From: Variovorax sp. IB41 | Lineage (GTDB): Bacteria > Pseudomonadota > Gammaproteobacteria > Burkholderiales > Burkholderiaceae_C | Reading direction: 5' to 3' | DNA length: 52,514 bases | NCBI RefSeq assembly: GCF_016405905.1 | Contig: NZ_JAEFCB010000033.1 | Span: 1-52,514, forward strand | Part shown: piece by piece, positions 6,543-15,551 of the stretch | Layout: the number at the start of each line of letters is the position of its first letter | Position numbering within the stretch: position 1 is the stretch's first letter | Notes under the pieces: generated by a model | Databases searched by the model: none | Seen by the model: only the letters and a program-made list of their open reading frames with translations | What the model was told of the DNA's origin: nothing | Position numbers and translations under genes: made by a program

Positions 6543-7487
6543 CTAGGACACGACCTGGTAATACAGGTTCTGCGGGTGCTTGGCCTGCGCGAAGAAGAAC
6601 CAGCGCTCGGCCAGCAGCCCCGGCGCCTGCACCAGCACCGCGAGCACCCACGGCAGCACGGCCGCGCTCGCGAGGCCCCACACCAGCAGCAGCGCGGGCA
6701 GCGCGAAGGCCAGCAGCAGAAAGCCGAGCTTGATGTTCTTCAGCGCCGCCAGCGATGCGCCATGGAAGAACTCGCGCGTGTTGAACGAACCGGCCGACAT
6801 GCCCATCGACTTCTGCACCAGCTTCTCGGTGCGGATGCCGGTGGCCGATTGCAGCGTCGACTTGTGGCGGATGCCCGCGTTGCGCCGCAAGGCCTGTCCG
6901 CGCGCGGCCCACGCCGCGAGCGTTGCGGCGAGCGCGCACGGCCCGAAGACCTGCACGAAGCGCGCTTCGCCGGCCAGCGCCGCCATCGCGCAGGCCAGCA
7001 CCAGCCCCGACGACAACCCGATCAGCGTGAAGTTGACGATGGTGAGCGGATGCGCCCACTCCTCGATGAAGCGCAGGCACGCATAGATCATCGCGGTGCA
7101 GTACCAGAGCGCGACCGCGCCGAAGAGCACCAGCACGGGCAGCAGCCACGACCACGGCGCGCCCACGCCCACGCCCTGACCGGAATGCAACGACAGCCAC
7201 CACAGCGCCACGAGCGCGATGAAGCCCGGCAGCACGATCACCTCGCGCGACATCCACGAGGTGCGCCACATCAGCACCGCGCGCCATGCGCGCGTCTTGC
7301 GCCCCAGGTGCATGAACGATGCGGCAAGACCGGCGACGAGCAGCACTTCGGCCACGCCCAATGCGATCGTCAGGAAGCCCGGCGCCATCTCCAGGCCGAA
7401 CAGCGCGCCGAGCGCCAGCGTGAACACAAGGCCCTGCGCCGCGCCGGCCAGCGTGGTGAAGAAAAGAATCGAGAACGCGGGATGCAT
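6543..7487 (-). CDS. soeC: SoeC/DmsC-type membrane anchor subunit of molybdenum oxidoreductase
   Basis: 314 residues, almost entirely hydrophobic, with about eight transmembrane helices, beginning MHPAFSILFFTTLAGAAQG as in DmsC-family anchors. It would hold the cytoplasmic catalytic and iron-sulfur subunits at the inner membrane and pass electrons to or from the quinone pool. The ATG at 7487 lies 4 bases after the soeB stop. The gene order catalytic, Fe-S, anchor matches the sulfite dehydrogenase soeABC of Allochromatium and Ruegeria. In family terms alone it could be a DMSO-reductase anchor; the sulfonate-degradation neighbours favour SoeC. Confidence 0.82.
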   Translation of the reverse strand: MHPAFSILFFTTLAGAAQGLVFTLALGALFGLEMAPGFLTIALGVAEVLLVAGLAASFMHLGRKTRAWRAVLMWRTSWMSREVIVLPGFIALVALWWLSLHSGQGVGVGAPWSWLLPVLVLFGAVALWYCTAMIYACLRFIEEWAHPLTIVNFTLIGLSSGLVLACAMAALAGEARFVQVFGPCALAATLAAWAARGQALRRNAGIRHKSTLQSATGIRTEKLVQKSMGMSAGSFNTREFFHGASLAALKNIKLGFLLLAFALPALLLVWGLASAAVLPWVLAVLVQAPGLLAERWFFFAQAKHPQNLYYQVVS

Positions 7488-7491
7488 GCCC

Positions 7492-8238
7492 TTACCCCTG
7501 TTGGCCCTGTGCGTCGGTCGACTTTGTGATGCGTCGCGGCAGGTACTGGTTCGCCGGGTTGGTCTCCCACTCCGGCATCAACTGGTAGCCGCCGCGTTCG
7601 CGAATCGCCTTCGACACCTCGGAGTCCGGGTCCTTCACATCGCCGAAGAGCCGCGCGCCCGTGGGGCAGGCCTTCACGCACGCGGGCTTGCGGTCTTCCT
7701 TGGGCAGCATCTCGTCGTAGATGCGGTCCACGCAGAGCGTGCACTTGGTCATGACCTGGCGCTCTTCATCGAGCTCGCGCGCGCCGTAGGGGCAGGCCCA
7801 TGCGCAGTACTTGCAGCCGATGCACTTGTCGTAGTCGACGAGCACGATGCCGTCTTCCTTGCGCTTGTAGCTCGCGCCCGTGGGGCACACGGGCACGCAG
7901 GGCGGGTCTTCGCAGTGCAGGCAGCTCTTGGGCAGGTGCACCGTCTCGGTCGCCGGGAAGGCGCCCGCCTCGTAGGTCTGCACGCGGTTGAAGAAGGTGC
8001 CGGTCGGGTTGGCGGCATAGGGCCGCTCATCGGCGAGCGGGCCTGCGCTGCCGGAGGTGTTCCATTGCTTGCATGAGGTCACGCAGGCATGGCAGCCGAC
8101 GCAGACGTTGAGGTCGATGACCAGGGCGAGTTGCTTGGCCAGCGTCTCGCCCTGCTCCGCGCGCAGGCTCGGCTGCGTTTCCGCGAAGCTGGCGCTGGCG
8201 GTGGTGCCGCCCATCAGGTCCTTGAGCCACTGCATCAT
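7492..8238 (-). CDS. soeB: SoeB-type iron-sulfur subunit
   Basis: 248 residues with sixteen cysteines in four ferredoxin-like groups: about 46/49/52/56, 106/109/114/118, 139/142/145/149 and 166/169/187/191. This predicts four [4Fe-4S] clusters that wire the molybdenum subunit to the membrane anchor. Motifs such as CVGCHACVTSCKQWN and CIGCKYCAWACPYG are typical of the DmsB/PsrB/SoeB group. The ATG at 8238 overlaps the soeA stop (ATGA), implying translational coupling; the gene starts with two consecutive Met codons. There is no signal peptide, consistent with a cytoplasmic complex. Confidence 0.87.
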   Translation of the reverse strand: MMQWLKDLMGGTTASASFAETQPSLRAEQGETLAKQLALVIDLNVCVGCHACVTSCKQWNTSGSAGPLADERPYAANPTGTFFNRVQTYEAGAFPATETVHLPKSCLHCEDPPCVPVCPTGASYKRKEDGIVLVDYDKCIGCKYCAWACPYGARELDEERQVMTKCTLCVDRIYDEMLPKEDRKPACVKACPTGARLFGDVKDPDSEVSKAIRERGGYQLMPEWETNPANQYLPRRITKSTDAQGQQG

Positions 8239-11174
8239 CTCTTGCCCCTCCCCGCAAAGTACGTCAACACACTCGCCGCCTTGCCCAGCACCCCGGGCGG
8301 GCTCGGCATGCTCGCCATCTGCGGAAAGCTCTCCTCGGGCTCACCGGGTTCGGCAGGCCGTATGCGCACGCGCACGTCGTACCAGCCCGCCTGCCCGGTG
8401 ATCGGATCGGAATTGCTGATGCGCCCGCTCGCCGTGCCTTCGCACGGCAGCTCCTCGCTGATCAGGTGGTTGAGCAGGAAGCCCTTGCGCGCCTCGTCCG
8501 AACCGGGCGCGAGCTGCCAGGCGCCATCGGCCTTGCCGATCGCATTCCACGTCCACACGGTGCCCGGCTCCACCGCCTCGCTGTAGCGCAGCATGCAGCG
8601 CACCTTGCCCCACTGGCTCTCGACCCAGCACCAGCCACCATCCGCGATGCCCGCGGCCTCGGCGGTGAGCGGGTTCACATGCAGGTAGTTGTGGCTGTGG
8701 ATCTGCCGCAGCCACGCGTTCTGCGAATCCCACGAGTGGTACATCGCCATCGGCCGCTGCGTGAGCGCGTTGAGCGGATAGGCCTTCAGGTCGGTCGCCT
8801 CCTCTTCGAGCGGCGGGTACCAGAACGGCAGCGGGTCGAAGTATTTCTCGATGCGCTCGCGCAGCGCATCGGGCGGCTGCCGCCCCGCGCTCTTGCCTTG
8901 CGCGGCGAGGCGAAAGCTCTGCAGCGTGTCGGAGTACAGCGCCAGCTGCACCGGGTCGTTGCGCTGGCGCCAGCCCTTGTCTTTCGCGAAATCGAGGTAC
9001 TCCCGGTTCCAGTTGCGCATGTAGTGCATGGTCTCGGGCATGTGGTACTGGAACACGCAGTTGTTCTCTGCATACGCCTCCCACTGCTTGGGGTTCGGCG
9101 CGCCGCGCAGGTACTCGGTGCCGTCCTTGCCGCGCCAGCCCATGAGAAAGCCGATGCCCGGCTGCGGCTCGAAGTTGACGACGAAGTCCGGATACCCCGT
9201 GTACTTGCGCCCGCCCTCGGGCGTGGTGAAGGCCGGAAACTTCAGCCGCGAGGCCAGCTCGATCAGCACCTCCTGGAAGGGCTTGCACTCCCCGGTCGGC
9301 GGCACCACGGGCACGCGCACCGAATCGACGGGCCCGTCGAACTCCGAGATCGGCCGGTCGAGCATGCCCATCACGTCGTGCCGCTCCAGGTACGTGGTGT
9401 CGGGCAGCACGAGGTCGGCGAAGGCCACGGTCTCGCTCTGGAAGGCGTCGCACACCACGAGGAAGGGGATCATGTGCTCGCCCTTCTCGTCCTTGCGGTT
9501 GAGCATCTCGCGCACGCCCATGGTGTTCATGCTGGAGTTCCACGCCATGTTGGCCATGAAGATCAGCAGCGTGTCGATGCGGTAGGGGTCGCCCTTGACC
9601 GCATTGGTGATCACGTTGTGCATGAGCCCGTGCGCCGACAGCGGGTGCTCCCACGAGAACGCATGGTCGATGCGGATCGGCGAGCCGTCGGGGTTGATCG
9701 CGAGCTCTTCGGGGTTCGCCGGAAAGCCCAGCGGCGCGGCGTTGAGCGGCGTGTTCGGCTGGATCATGCCGGGGTCGTTGAACGCGCGGTAGTTCGGCAC
9801 GATGTGGCGCGGGTACGGCGCCTTGTGCCTGAAGCCCCCGGGCGCATCGATGGTGCCCAGCACGCTCATCAGCACTGCGAGCGCGCGCACGGTCTGGAAG
9901 CCGTTGGAGTGCGCCGCAAGGCCGCGCATCGCATGGAAGGCCACGGGTCGCGCCTGCGTCGTCGGGTGCTTCTTGCCCCAGGCATCGGTCCATGGAATCG
10001 GCAGCTCGAAGGCCTGCTTGAGCGCGGTCTCTCCCATCTCGCGCGCGAGCTTGCGGATGCGCGCCGCATCGATGCCGGTGATGCCCTCTGCCCACTCGGG
10101 GGTACAGAGCGCCACGCGCTCGCGCAGCAGCTGGAACGAGGGCGCCACGCGCGTGCCGTCGGCCAGCGTGTAGTGCCCTTCGAGCGCCGGGTCGCAACCG
10201 TCGGCGATGCCCTCGGGGTAAGCCGGCTTCACGCTGCCGCTGGCCATGTCCCACACCAGCTTGTTGTGCGGGTTGCGCCCGTCGCCGGGCACGCCGCGCT
10301 CGGGGTCGAACGCGAACAGCCCTTCGCGGTCGCAGTCGTCCAGCACCACGAGCTGCGGCGCATTGGTGAAGCGCTTGAGGAACGCATGGTCCACCAGCTC
10401 GTTGCCGATCAGCTCGTGCAGCAGCGCCATGAACAGCGCGCCATCGGTGCCCGGCTTGATCGGAATCCACTCGTCCGCAATCGCCGAATAGCCGGTGCGC
10501 ACCGGGTTGATCGAGATGAAGCGTCCACCCGCGCGCTTGAACTTGCTGATCGCGATCTTCATCGGGTTGCTGTGGTGGTCTTCGGCCGTGCCGATCATCA
10601 CGAACAGCTTGGCGCGCTCCAGGTCCGGCCCGCCGAATTCCCAGAAGCTGCCGCCGATGGTGTAGATCATTCCCGCGGCCATGTTGACCGAGCAGAAGCC
10701 GCCGTGCGCCGCGTAGTTGGGCGTGCCGAACTGCCGCGCGAAGAGGCCGGTGAGCGCCTGCATCTGGTCGCGCCCGGTGAAGAGCGCAAACTTCTTCGGA
10801 TCGGTCGCGCGGATCTTGCCGAGCCGCTCGGTCAGCATGTCGTAGGCGCGCTCCCAGCTGATGGGCTCGAACTCTCCCGCGCCGCGCTCGCTGCCGGCCT
10901 TGCGCAGGAGCGGCTGCGTGATGCGCGCGGGCGAGACCTGCTTCATGATCCCCGAGGAGCCCTTGGCGCAGATCACGCCCTGGTTCAGCGGGTGGTTCGG
11001 GTTGCCGTCGATGTAGCGCACCTCGGGGCCCTTCTCGCCCTCGCGCAGGTGCACGCGGATGCCGCAGCGGCAGGCGCACATGTAGCAGGTGGTGGTCTTG
11101 ACCTCGGTGTCCGCCGTGGGCGTCGGCGCGGTAAGCGGATCGTGCACGGGCTCTTTGGACAGGAAACTGAACAC
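8235..11174 (-). CDS. soeA: Molybdopterin oxidoreductase, probable sulfite dehydrogenase catalytic subunit SoeA
   Basis: 979 residues from a GTG at 11174, chosen because AAAGGA lies 6 bases upstream; an ATG at 11258 would run into the divergent LysR promoter and add 28 unrelated residues. The N-terminal cluster motif is C30-x2-C33-x3-C37 with a fourth Cys near 69 (VICAKGSSG). C161 in GGFCSVNMAAG is the likely Mo ligand. There is no twin-arginine signal, as in cytoplasmic SoeA and unlike DmsA or PhsA. The predicted reaction is sulfite to sulfate with electrons to quinone. Sulfite is the product of SuyAB and Xsc encoded just to the right. DMSO or polysulfide reductase activity is the alternative on family grounds. 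Confidence 0.82.
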   Translation of the reverse strand: MFSFLSKEPVHDPLTAPTPTADTEVKTTTCYMCACRCGIRVHLREGEKGPEVRYIDGNPNHPLNQGVICAKGSSGIMKQVSPARITQPLLRKAGSERGAGEFEPISWERAYDMLTERLGKIRATDPKKFALFTGRDQMQALTGLFARQFGTPNYAAHGGFCSVNMAAGMIYTIGGSFWEFGGPDLERAKLFVMIGTAEDHHSNPMKIAISKFKRAGGRFISINPVRTGYSAIADEWIPIKPGTDGALFMALLHELIGNELVDHAFLKRFTNAPQLVVLDDCDREGLFAFDPERGVPGDGRNPHNKLVWDMASGSVKPAYPEGIADGCDPALEGHYTLADGTRVAPSFQLLRERVALCTPEWAEGITGIDAARIRKLAREMGETALKQAFELPIPWTDAWGKKHPTTQARPVAFHAMRGLAAHSNGFQTVRALAVLMSVLGTIDAPGGFRHKAPYPRHIVPNYRAFNDPGMIQPNTPLNAAPLGFPANPEELAINPDGSPIRIDHAFSWEHPLSAHGLMHNVITNAVKGDPYRIDTLLIFMANMAWNSSMNTMGVREMLNRKDEKGEHMIPFLVVCDAFQSETVAFADLVLPDTTYLERHDVMGMLDRPISEFDGPVDSVRVPVVPPTGECKPFQEVLIELASRLKFPAFTTPEGGRKYTGYPDFVVNFEPQPGIGFLMGWRGKDGTEYLRGAPNPKQWEAYAENNCVFQYHMPETMHYMRNWNREYLDFAKDKGWRQRNDPVQLALYSDTLQSFRLAAQGKSAGRQPPDALRERIEKYFDPLPFWYPPLEEEATDLKAYPLNALTQRPMAMYHSWDSQNAWLRQIHSHNYLHVNPLTAEAAGIADGGWCWVESQWGKVRCMLRYSEAVEPGTVWTWNAIGKADGAWQLAPGSDEARKGFLLNHLISEELPCEGTASGRISNSDPITGQAGWYDVRVRIRPAEPGEPEESFPQMASMPSPPGVLGKAASVLTYFAGRGKR

Positions 11175-11256
11175 TGGCGGTCCTTTGTTTTCAGGCGTGG
11201 CAGCGCCGATGTTAGGGAGCCGTGATCGATCGGAAAAGCGGAGAATATCGCTCACC

Positions 11257-12189
11257 ATGACCGGAAAAACAGATCAACAGCTCTCGCCGCGCCTGCGCCT
11301 GAACCTGCGCCATCTCGAAGTGTTCGTGGCCACCGCGCGCGGCGGCAGCACCCGCGCGGCGGCCGACCGCGTGGCGCGCTCCCAGTCGGCGGCGAGCAGC
11401 GCGCTGGCCGACCTGGAAACCTCGGTGGGCGCGCTGCTGTTCGACCGCATCGGCCGGCGCCTCGTGCTCAACGAGAACGGCCGCGCGCTGCTGCCCAAGG
11501 CGCAGGCGCTGCTGGACCAGGCGGGCGAGGTGCAGGCGCTCTTCAGCGGCGAGCATGCGGCGCCGCTGCGCGTGGCGGCCAGCTTCACCATCGGCGAATA
11601 CCTGCTGCCCGAGCGCGTGTCGCAATGGACCGCGCTGCATCCGCAGAGCCAGGTGCACCTGCACATCGCGAACACGCGCGACGTGATCGAGGCGGTGGCG
11701 GGCTTCGAGGTCGATGTGGGCTTCATCGAAGGCCCGCAGACGCACCCCGACCTCGTGGTGCGCGCCTGGCGCGAAGACGAACTGGTCATCGTCGCCGCGC
11801 CGGGCCATGCGCTGGCGAACCGCATAGCCACGCACCGCCAGCTCTCGCAAGCCACCTGGGTCCTGAGAGAGCTGGGCTCGGGCACGCGGCAGGTCACCGA
11901 TGCGTGGCTGATCCAGAACCTGGAGCAGGTGCACGTGGGCTTCGAGCTCGGCAGCACCGAGGCCATCAAGCGCGTGGTGGCCTCGGGCACGGCCCTGGCC
12001 TGCCTCTCGCGCTACACGGTGGCGCAGGCGCTGGAAGACGGGCACCTCGTCGAGCTGCGCACGCGGCTGCCCGCGGGCATGCGCCGGCTCGCGACGGTGA
12101 TGCACCGCGACAAATTGCTGGGGCGCGCGACCGCCGATTTCCTTCGGCACTGCGGCGCGACCGTGCCGCGCATGCCGGCCGCCCGCTAG
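11257..12189 (+). CDS. LysR-family regulator divergent from soeABC
   Basis: A 310-residue LTTR: winged helix about residues 15-75 (NLRHLEVFVATARGGSTRAA), then an effector domain of the CysL/CbbR-like group. The ATG at 11257 faces the soeA GTG across 82 bp, the classic arrangement for a LysR protein controlling its divergent target. I infer that it senses sulfite or a related sulfur metabolite and activates soeABC; related LTTRs (YeiE type) are linked to sulfite responses in enterobacteria, but that is only an analogy. Confidence 0.88.
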   Translation: MTGKTDQQLSPRLRLNLRHLEVFVATARGGSTRAAADRVARSQSAASSALADLETSVGALLFDRIGRRLVLNENGRALLPKAQALLDQAGEVQALFSGEHAAPLRVAASFTIGEYLLPERVSQWTALHPQSQVHLHIANTRDVIEAVAGFEVDVGFIEGPQTHPDLVVRAWREDELVIVAAPGHALANRIATHRQLSQATWVLRELGSGTRQVTDAWLIQNLEQVHVGFELGSTEAIKRVVASGTALACLSRYTVAQALEDGHLVELRTRLPAGMRRLATVMHRDKLLGRATADFLRHCGATVPRMPAAR

Positions 12190-12204
12190 CGTCCACCCAC
12201 GCGG

Positions 12205-12996
12205 TCAGGCCGGCCGCGACAGCAGGTGCACGTACTCGTACTGCGCCGTGTTGATGGTCGAGACGCGGTACTCCACCGGCTTGTCGCCGAAGGTGAGCGC
12301 GGTGCGCCGCACCTCCATCACCGGCGCGCCCGGCGCCACGCCGAGGATGCGCACCATGCTGCGGTCGGCCGACATCGCGCGGGCGCGTTCGCGCGCCAGC
12401 GTCACGGTGATGCCGAACTCGGTCTGGTAGAGGTGGTAGATGGTGCTCGGCCGCTCGCGAAAGCGCTTCTCGGTCAGGCCCTTGAAGAGCAGCGCGGGCA
12501 GCGTGAGCCGGTCGTGGATCACCGCCCTGCCCTGCAGCAGCAGGCGGTTGTCGATCTGGATGGCCGGCTCGCCGGTGCGAAGGCCCAGCGCCTGCGCGGG
12601 CTCCTCCTCCATGCGCACGCGCTCGAAGGCGACGAACTCCACCTGCGGCGCTTGCCGGAGGCCGTCGCTGCGCTCGACGTGGAAGAACTGGAACATGAAG
12701 CGGTCCGCGTTGTGCACCGCAACGAAGGTGCCGCGCCCCTGTCGCCGCACGAGGATGTGCTCGGCCACCAGGTCGTCGGTCGCGTGGCGCAGCGTGCCGA
12801 TCGATACGCCGAGCGCCGCCGCCAGTTCGCTTTCGCTCGGCAGCGTGCTGCCGGCCGCGCAGCGCCCCGACTCGATGGCGCGCAGCAGCGAGCGCTTGAC
12901 CAGCCGGTAGAGCGGCGCGCCCGCGGCATCGGCGGGAATCGGTTCGAACACGGAAGGGTCGGTCGGTCGCGGCATGGCGCGATTGTTCGGCCGCAT
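12205..12996 (-). CDS. GntR-family (HutC/UTRA) regulator of the suy operon
   Basis: 263 residues: N-terminal GntR winged helix (about 25-95; PSESELAAALGVSIGTLRHATDDLV) and C-terminal UTRA ligand-binding domain (about 110-255). The start may be ATG 12996 or the internal Met at 12975. It is transcribed away from suyAB, with 105 bp between. A palindrome GTCAT-N4-ATGAC at 13011-13024 lies beside its start. I infer a repressor released by sulfolactate or a downstream metabolite. Confidence 0.88.
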   Translation of the reverse strand: MRPNNRAMPRPTDPSVFEPIPADAAGAPLYRLVKRSLLRAIESGRCAAGSTLPSESELAAALGVSIGTLRHATDDLVAEHILVRRQGRGTFVAVHNADRFMFQFFHVERSDGLRQAPQVEFVAFERVRMEEEPAQALGLRTGEPAIQIDNRLLLQGRAVIHDRLTLPALLFKGLTEKRFRERPSTIYHLYQTEFGITVTLARERARAMSADRSMVRILGVAPGAPVMEVRRTALTFGDKPVEYRVSTINTAQYEYVHLLSRPA

Positions 12997-13010
12997 CGCG
13001 ATTCATTCAA

Positions 13011-13024
13011 GTCATTCATATGAC
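13011..13024. promoter_or_regulatory. Candidate GntR operator
   Basis: Perfect inverted repeat GTCAT-TCAT-ATGAC in the divergent region between the GntR gene and suyA, 14 bp before the GntR start codon. Its size and symmetry suit a winged-helix dimer. A TTGACA follows 4 bases later and may be the -35 element of suyA. Confidence 0.5.
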
Positions 13025-13101
13025 CTGTTTGACACCCGGAGACACGCACTCGGACACTGGCCCCGCTGCAAATTCTCAGCGAGTCACAACAGGAGACAAC
13101 G

Positions 13102-13383
13102 ATGATTCATTTCGTTCTGCACGACGCCAAGGACACGGTCGCGGTCGTGGTGGTGGAAGGCGTCAAGGCCGGCATGTCGCTCACCGGCTGGATCATGGAC
13201 GAGGACCGGATGACCAGCGTCGATGCGCGCCAGGACATCCCGATCGGCCACAAGGTCGCGCTCAAGGACATGGCCACCGGCGATACGGTGTGGAAGTACG
13301 GCATCGACATGGGCAAGGTGGTCGCGCCGATCAAGGCCGGCGAGCACGCGCACGTCCAGAACATCAAGACCAAGCGCTGGTAG
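13102..13383 (+). CDS. suyA: SuyA: small subunit of (2R)-sulfolactate sulfo-lyase (SAF domain)
   Basis: 93 residues forming a single SAF domain (MIHFVLHDAKDTVAVVV ... GHKVALKDMATGDTV), the N-terminal domain of altronate/galactarate dehydratases encoded separately. In SuyAB the pair eliminates sulfite from (R)-sulfolactate to give pyruvate. The gene has AGGAG 8 bases before the ATG and is followed 55 bp later by the large subunit. The sulfonate assignment rests on context: slcC and comC homologues come next, with xsc and soeABC nearby. Without them it would be called only a UxaA-family small subunit. Confidence 0.84.
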   Translation: MIHFVLHDAKDTVAVVVVEGVKAGMSLTGWIMDEDRMTSVDARQDIPIGHKVALKDMATGDTVWKYGIDMGKVVAPIKAGEHAHVQNIKTKRW

Positions 13384-13438
13384 GCATCCGCCCCACTGCT
13401 TCGCCCACCTTCATCACCCACGAATCCGAAAGCACAGC

Positions 13439-14614
13439 ATGTCCATCATTTCCAAAGACACCACCTTCCTCGGCTACCGCCGCGAAAACGGCCGCGTCGG
13501 CGTGCGCAACCACGTCATCATCCTGCCGCTGGACGACCTGTCCAACGCCGCGGCCGAAGCCGTGGCCCACAACATCAAGGGCGCGCTCGCCATTCCGCAC
13601 CCCTATGGCCGGCTGCAGTTCGGCGCCGACCTGGAGCTGCACTTCCGCACGCTGATCGGCGCGGGCTGCAACCCGAACGTGGCGGCCGTCGTGGTCATCG
13701 GCATCGAGGACAGCTGGACGCAAAAGGTGGTCGATGGCATCGCCACCACCGGCAAGCCCGTGGCCGGCTTCGGCATCGAGGGCCACGGCGACCACGACAC
13801 CATCCTGCGCGCGAGCAAGGTGGCGCGCGAGTTCGTGCAGAACGCGAGCGAGAAGCGCCGCGAGCCCTGCGGCATCCACGAGCTGTGGGTCTCCACCAAG
13901 TGCGGCGAGAGCGATACCACCTCGGGCTGCGGCTCCAACCCCACCGTGGGCAACGCCTTCGACAAGCTCTACGAGACCGGCAACACGCTGGTGTTCGGCG
14001 AGACCTCCGAGATCACCGGCGGCGAGCGCATCGTGGCCGACCGCTGCCGCACGCCCGACGTGAAGGAGCGCTTCATGTTCATGTTCAACCGCTACCAGGA
14101 CATGATCAACCGCCACAAGACCAGCGACCTCTCCGACTCGCAGCCCACCAAGGGCAACATCGCGGGGGGCCTTACGACCATCGAGGAAAAGGCGCTGGGC
14201 AACATCCAGAAGATCGGCAAGAAGTGCCTGGTCGATGGCGTTCTGGACAAGGCCGAGGTGCCCACCGGCCCGGGCCTGTGGTTCATGGATTCGTCCAGCG
14301 CCGCGGCCGAGATGGTCACGCTGTGCGCCGCCTCGGGCTACGCGGTGCACTTCTTCCCCACGGGCCAGGGCAACGTGATCGGCAACCCGATCCTGCCGGT
14401 CATCAAGATCTGCGCGAACCCGCGCACCGTGCGCCTCATGAGCGAGCACGTCGACGTGGACACCTCGGGCCTCCTGCAGCGCGAGATGACGCTCGACCAG
14501 GCCGGCGACCAGCTGCTCGAATGCATGCTGCGCACCGCCAACGGCCGGCTCACCGCGGCCGAAGCGCTGGGCCACCGCGAGTTCGTGATGACGCGCCTGT
14601 ACGAATCGGCCTGA
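13439..14614 (+). CDS. suyB: SuyB: large subunit of (2R)-sulfolactate sulfo-lyase (UxaA family)
   Basis: 391 residues of the UxaA/altronate dehydratase C-terminal family, starting MSIISKDTTFLGYRRENG at ATG 13439; earlier in-frame starts run through suyA. Conserved cysteine-bearing segments typical of these iron-dependent lyases are KCGESDTTSGCGSNPTVG (about 154-171) and ICANPRTVRLM near the C-terminus. With SuyA it should cleave the C-S bond of (R)-sulfolactate to pyruvate plus sulfite. The slcC start codon is 7 bp downstream, so the genes are probably co-transcribed. Confidence 0.85.
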   Translation: MSIISKDTTFLGYRRENGRVGVRNHVIILPLDDLSNAAAEAVAHNIKGALAIPHPYGRLQFGADLELHFRTLIGAGCNPNVAAVVVIGIEDSWTQKVVDGIATTGKPVAGFGIEGHGDHDTILRASKVAREFVQNASEKRREPCGIHELWVSTKCGESDTTSGCGSNPTVGNAFDKLYETGNTLVFGETSEITGGERIVADRCRTPDVKERFMFMFNRYQDMINRHKTSDLSDSQPTKGNIAGGLTTIEEKALGNIQKIGKKCLVDGVLDKAEVPTGPGLWFMDSSSAAAEMVTLCAASGYAVHFFPTGQGNVIGNPILPVIKICANPRTVRLMSEHVDVDTSGLLQREMTLDQAGDQLLECMLRTANGRLTAAEALGHREFVMTRLYESA

Positions 14615-14621
14615 GCGCGCC

Positions 14622-15551
14622 ATGAAGCGCATCGTCATTGCGGAGTTCATGGACGCCGCCGCGGTCGCGCAGCTGCGCGCGCGGCACGACGTTCTCTACG
14701 ACGTGGCCCTGGTGGACGACGGCGCCCGCCTCTACCGCGAAGCGAAGTGGGCCAACGCCCTCATCGTGCGCAACCGCACGCAGGTGCGCGGCGAGCTGCT
14801 CGATGCGCTGGCCCAGTGCACGGTGGTCGGACGCCTGGGCGTGGGGCTGGACAACATCGACGTGGCCGGCTGCGAGGCGCGCGGCATCCGCGTGATTCCG
14901 GCCACGGGCGCGAATGCGCTGAGCGTGGCGGAGTACGTGATCGCGAGCGCGATGCTGCTGCTGCGCGGCGCCTACGCATCGACGGCCGAGGTGGCCGCGG
15001 GACGATGGCCGCGCAATGCGCTCTCCAGCGGACGCGAGCTCTCGGGCAAGACGCTCGGGCTGGTCGGCTTCGGCGCAATCGGGCAATTGACGGCGCGGCT
15101 CGCGAAGGCGCTGGGCATGCGCACCGTGGCGTTCGACGCGATGCTGGACTCGGGCCATCCGGCGTTCGCGGAGAACGGCACCCAAGCACTAGGCCTCGAT
15201 GAACTGGTGGCACAGGCCGACGTGGTGAGCCTGCACGTGCCGCTGGTCGATGGCACGCGCAACCTGTTCGGCGCGGCGCGCATCGCGGCGATGAAGGGCG
15301 GCGCGGTGCTCGTGAACACTTCGCGCGGCGGCATCGTCGACGAATCCGCGGTGGCGCTCGCACTGCGCGAGGGCCGGCTCGGCGGCGCGGCGCTGGACGT
15401 GTTCGATGCCGAGCCGCTCACGGCCAGCACGCACTTCGAGGGCTGCCCCAACCTGCTGCTGACGCCGCACATCGCGGGCGTGACGGCCGAATCGAACGAG
15501 CGCGTGAGCAGCCTCATCGCGCAGAAGGTGCTGGAGGCGCTGGAATCATGA
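14622..15551 (+). CDS. slcC: SlcC-like NAD-dependent (S)-sulfolactate dehydrogenase
   Basis: A 309-residue D-isomer-specific 2-hydroxyacid dehydrogenase. The Rossmann motif GLVGFGAIG lies near residues 145-153. The catalytic triad is suggested by Arg in NTSRGGIVDE, Glu in DVFDAEPL and His in TPHIAGVT. Known SlcC oxidises (S)-sulfolactate to 3-sulfopyruvate. It follows suyB by 7 bp and overlaps comC by ATGA. A phosphoglycerate- or glycerate-type substrate would be the alternative from sequence alone; the suyAB-slcC-comC cluster makes sulfolactate much more likely. Confidence 0.84.
   Translation: MKRIVIAEFMDAAAVAQLRARHDVLYDVALVDDGARLYREAKWANALIVRNRTQVRGELLDALAQCTVVGRLGVGLDNIDVAGCEARGIRVIPATGANALSVAEYVIASAMLLLRGAYASTAEVAAGRWPRNALSSGRELSGKTLGLVGFGAIGQLTARLAKALGMRTVAFDAMLDSGHPAFAENGTQALGLDELVAQADVVSLHVPLVDGTRNLFGAARIAAMKGGAVLVNTSRGGIVDESAVALALREGRLGGAALDVFDAEPLTASTHFEGCPNLLLTPHIAGVTAESNERVSSLIAQKVLEALES

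Noticed and set aside
5535..7529. 664-codon plus-strand open frame
   Set aside because: Runs antisense to LysR and soeC, Gln/Arg/His-rich, no domain, no ribosome binding site.
8235..11174. DMSO or polysulfide reductase instead of sulfite dehydrogenase
   Set aside because: The family allows it, but absence of a Tat signal and the sulfite-producing neighbours favour SoeABC; kept as the stated alternative.
8466..11225. 919-codon plus-strand open frame opposite soeA
   Set aside because: Antisense shadow of soeA; composition is repetitive and without domain features.
13102..14614. Altronate or galactarate dehydratase
   Set aside because: Same UxaA family, but the split small/large subunits next to slcC and comC homologues fit SuyAB; no sugar-acid genes adjoin.
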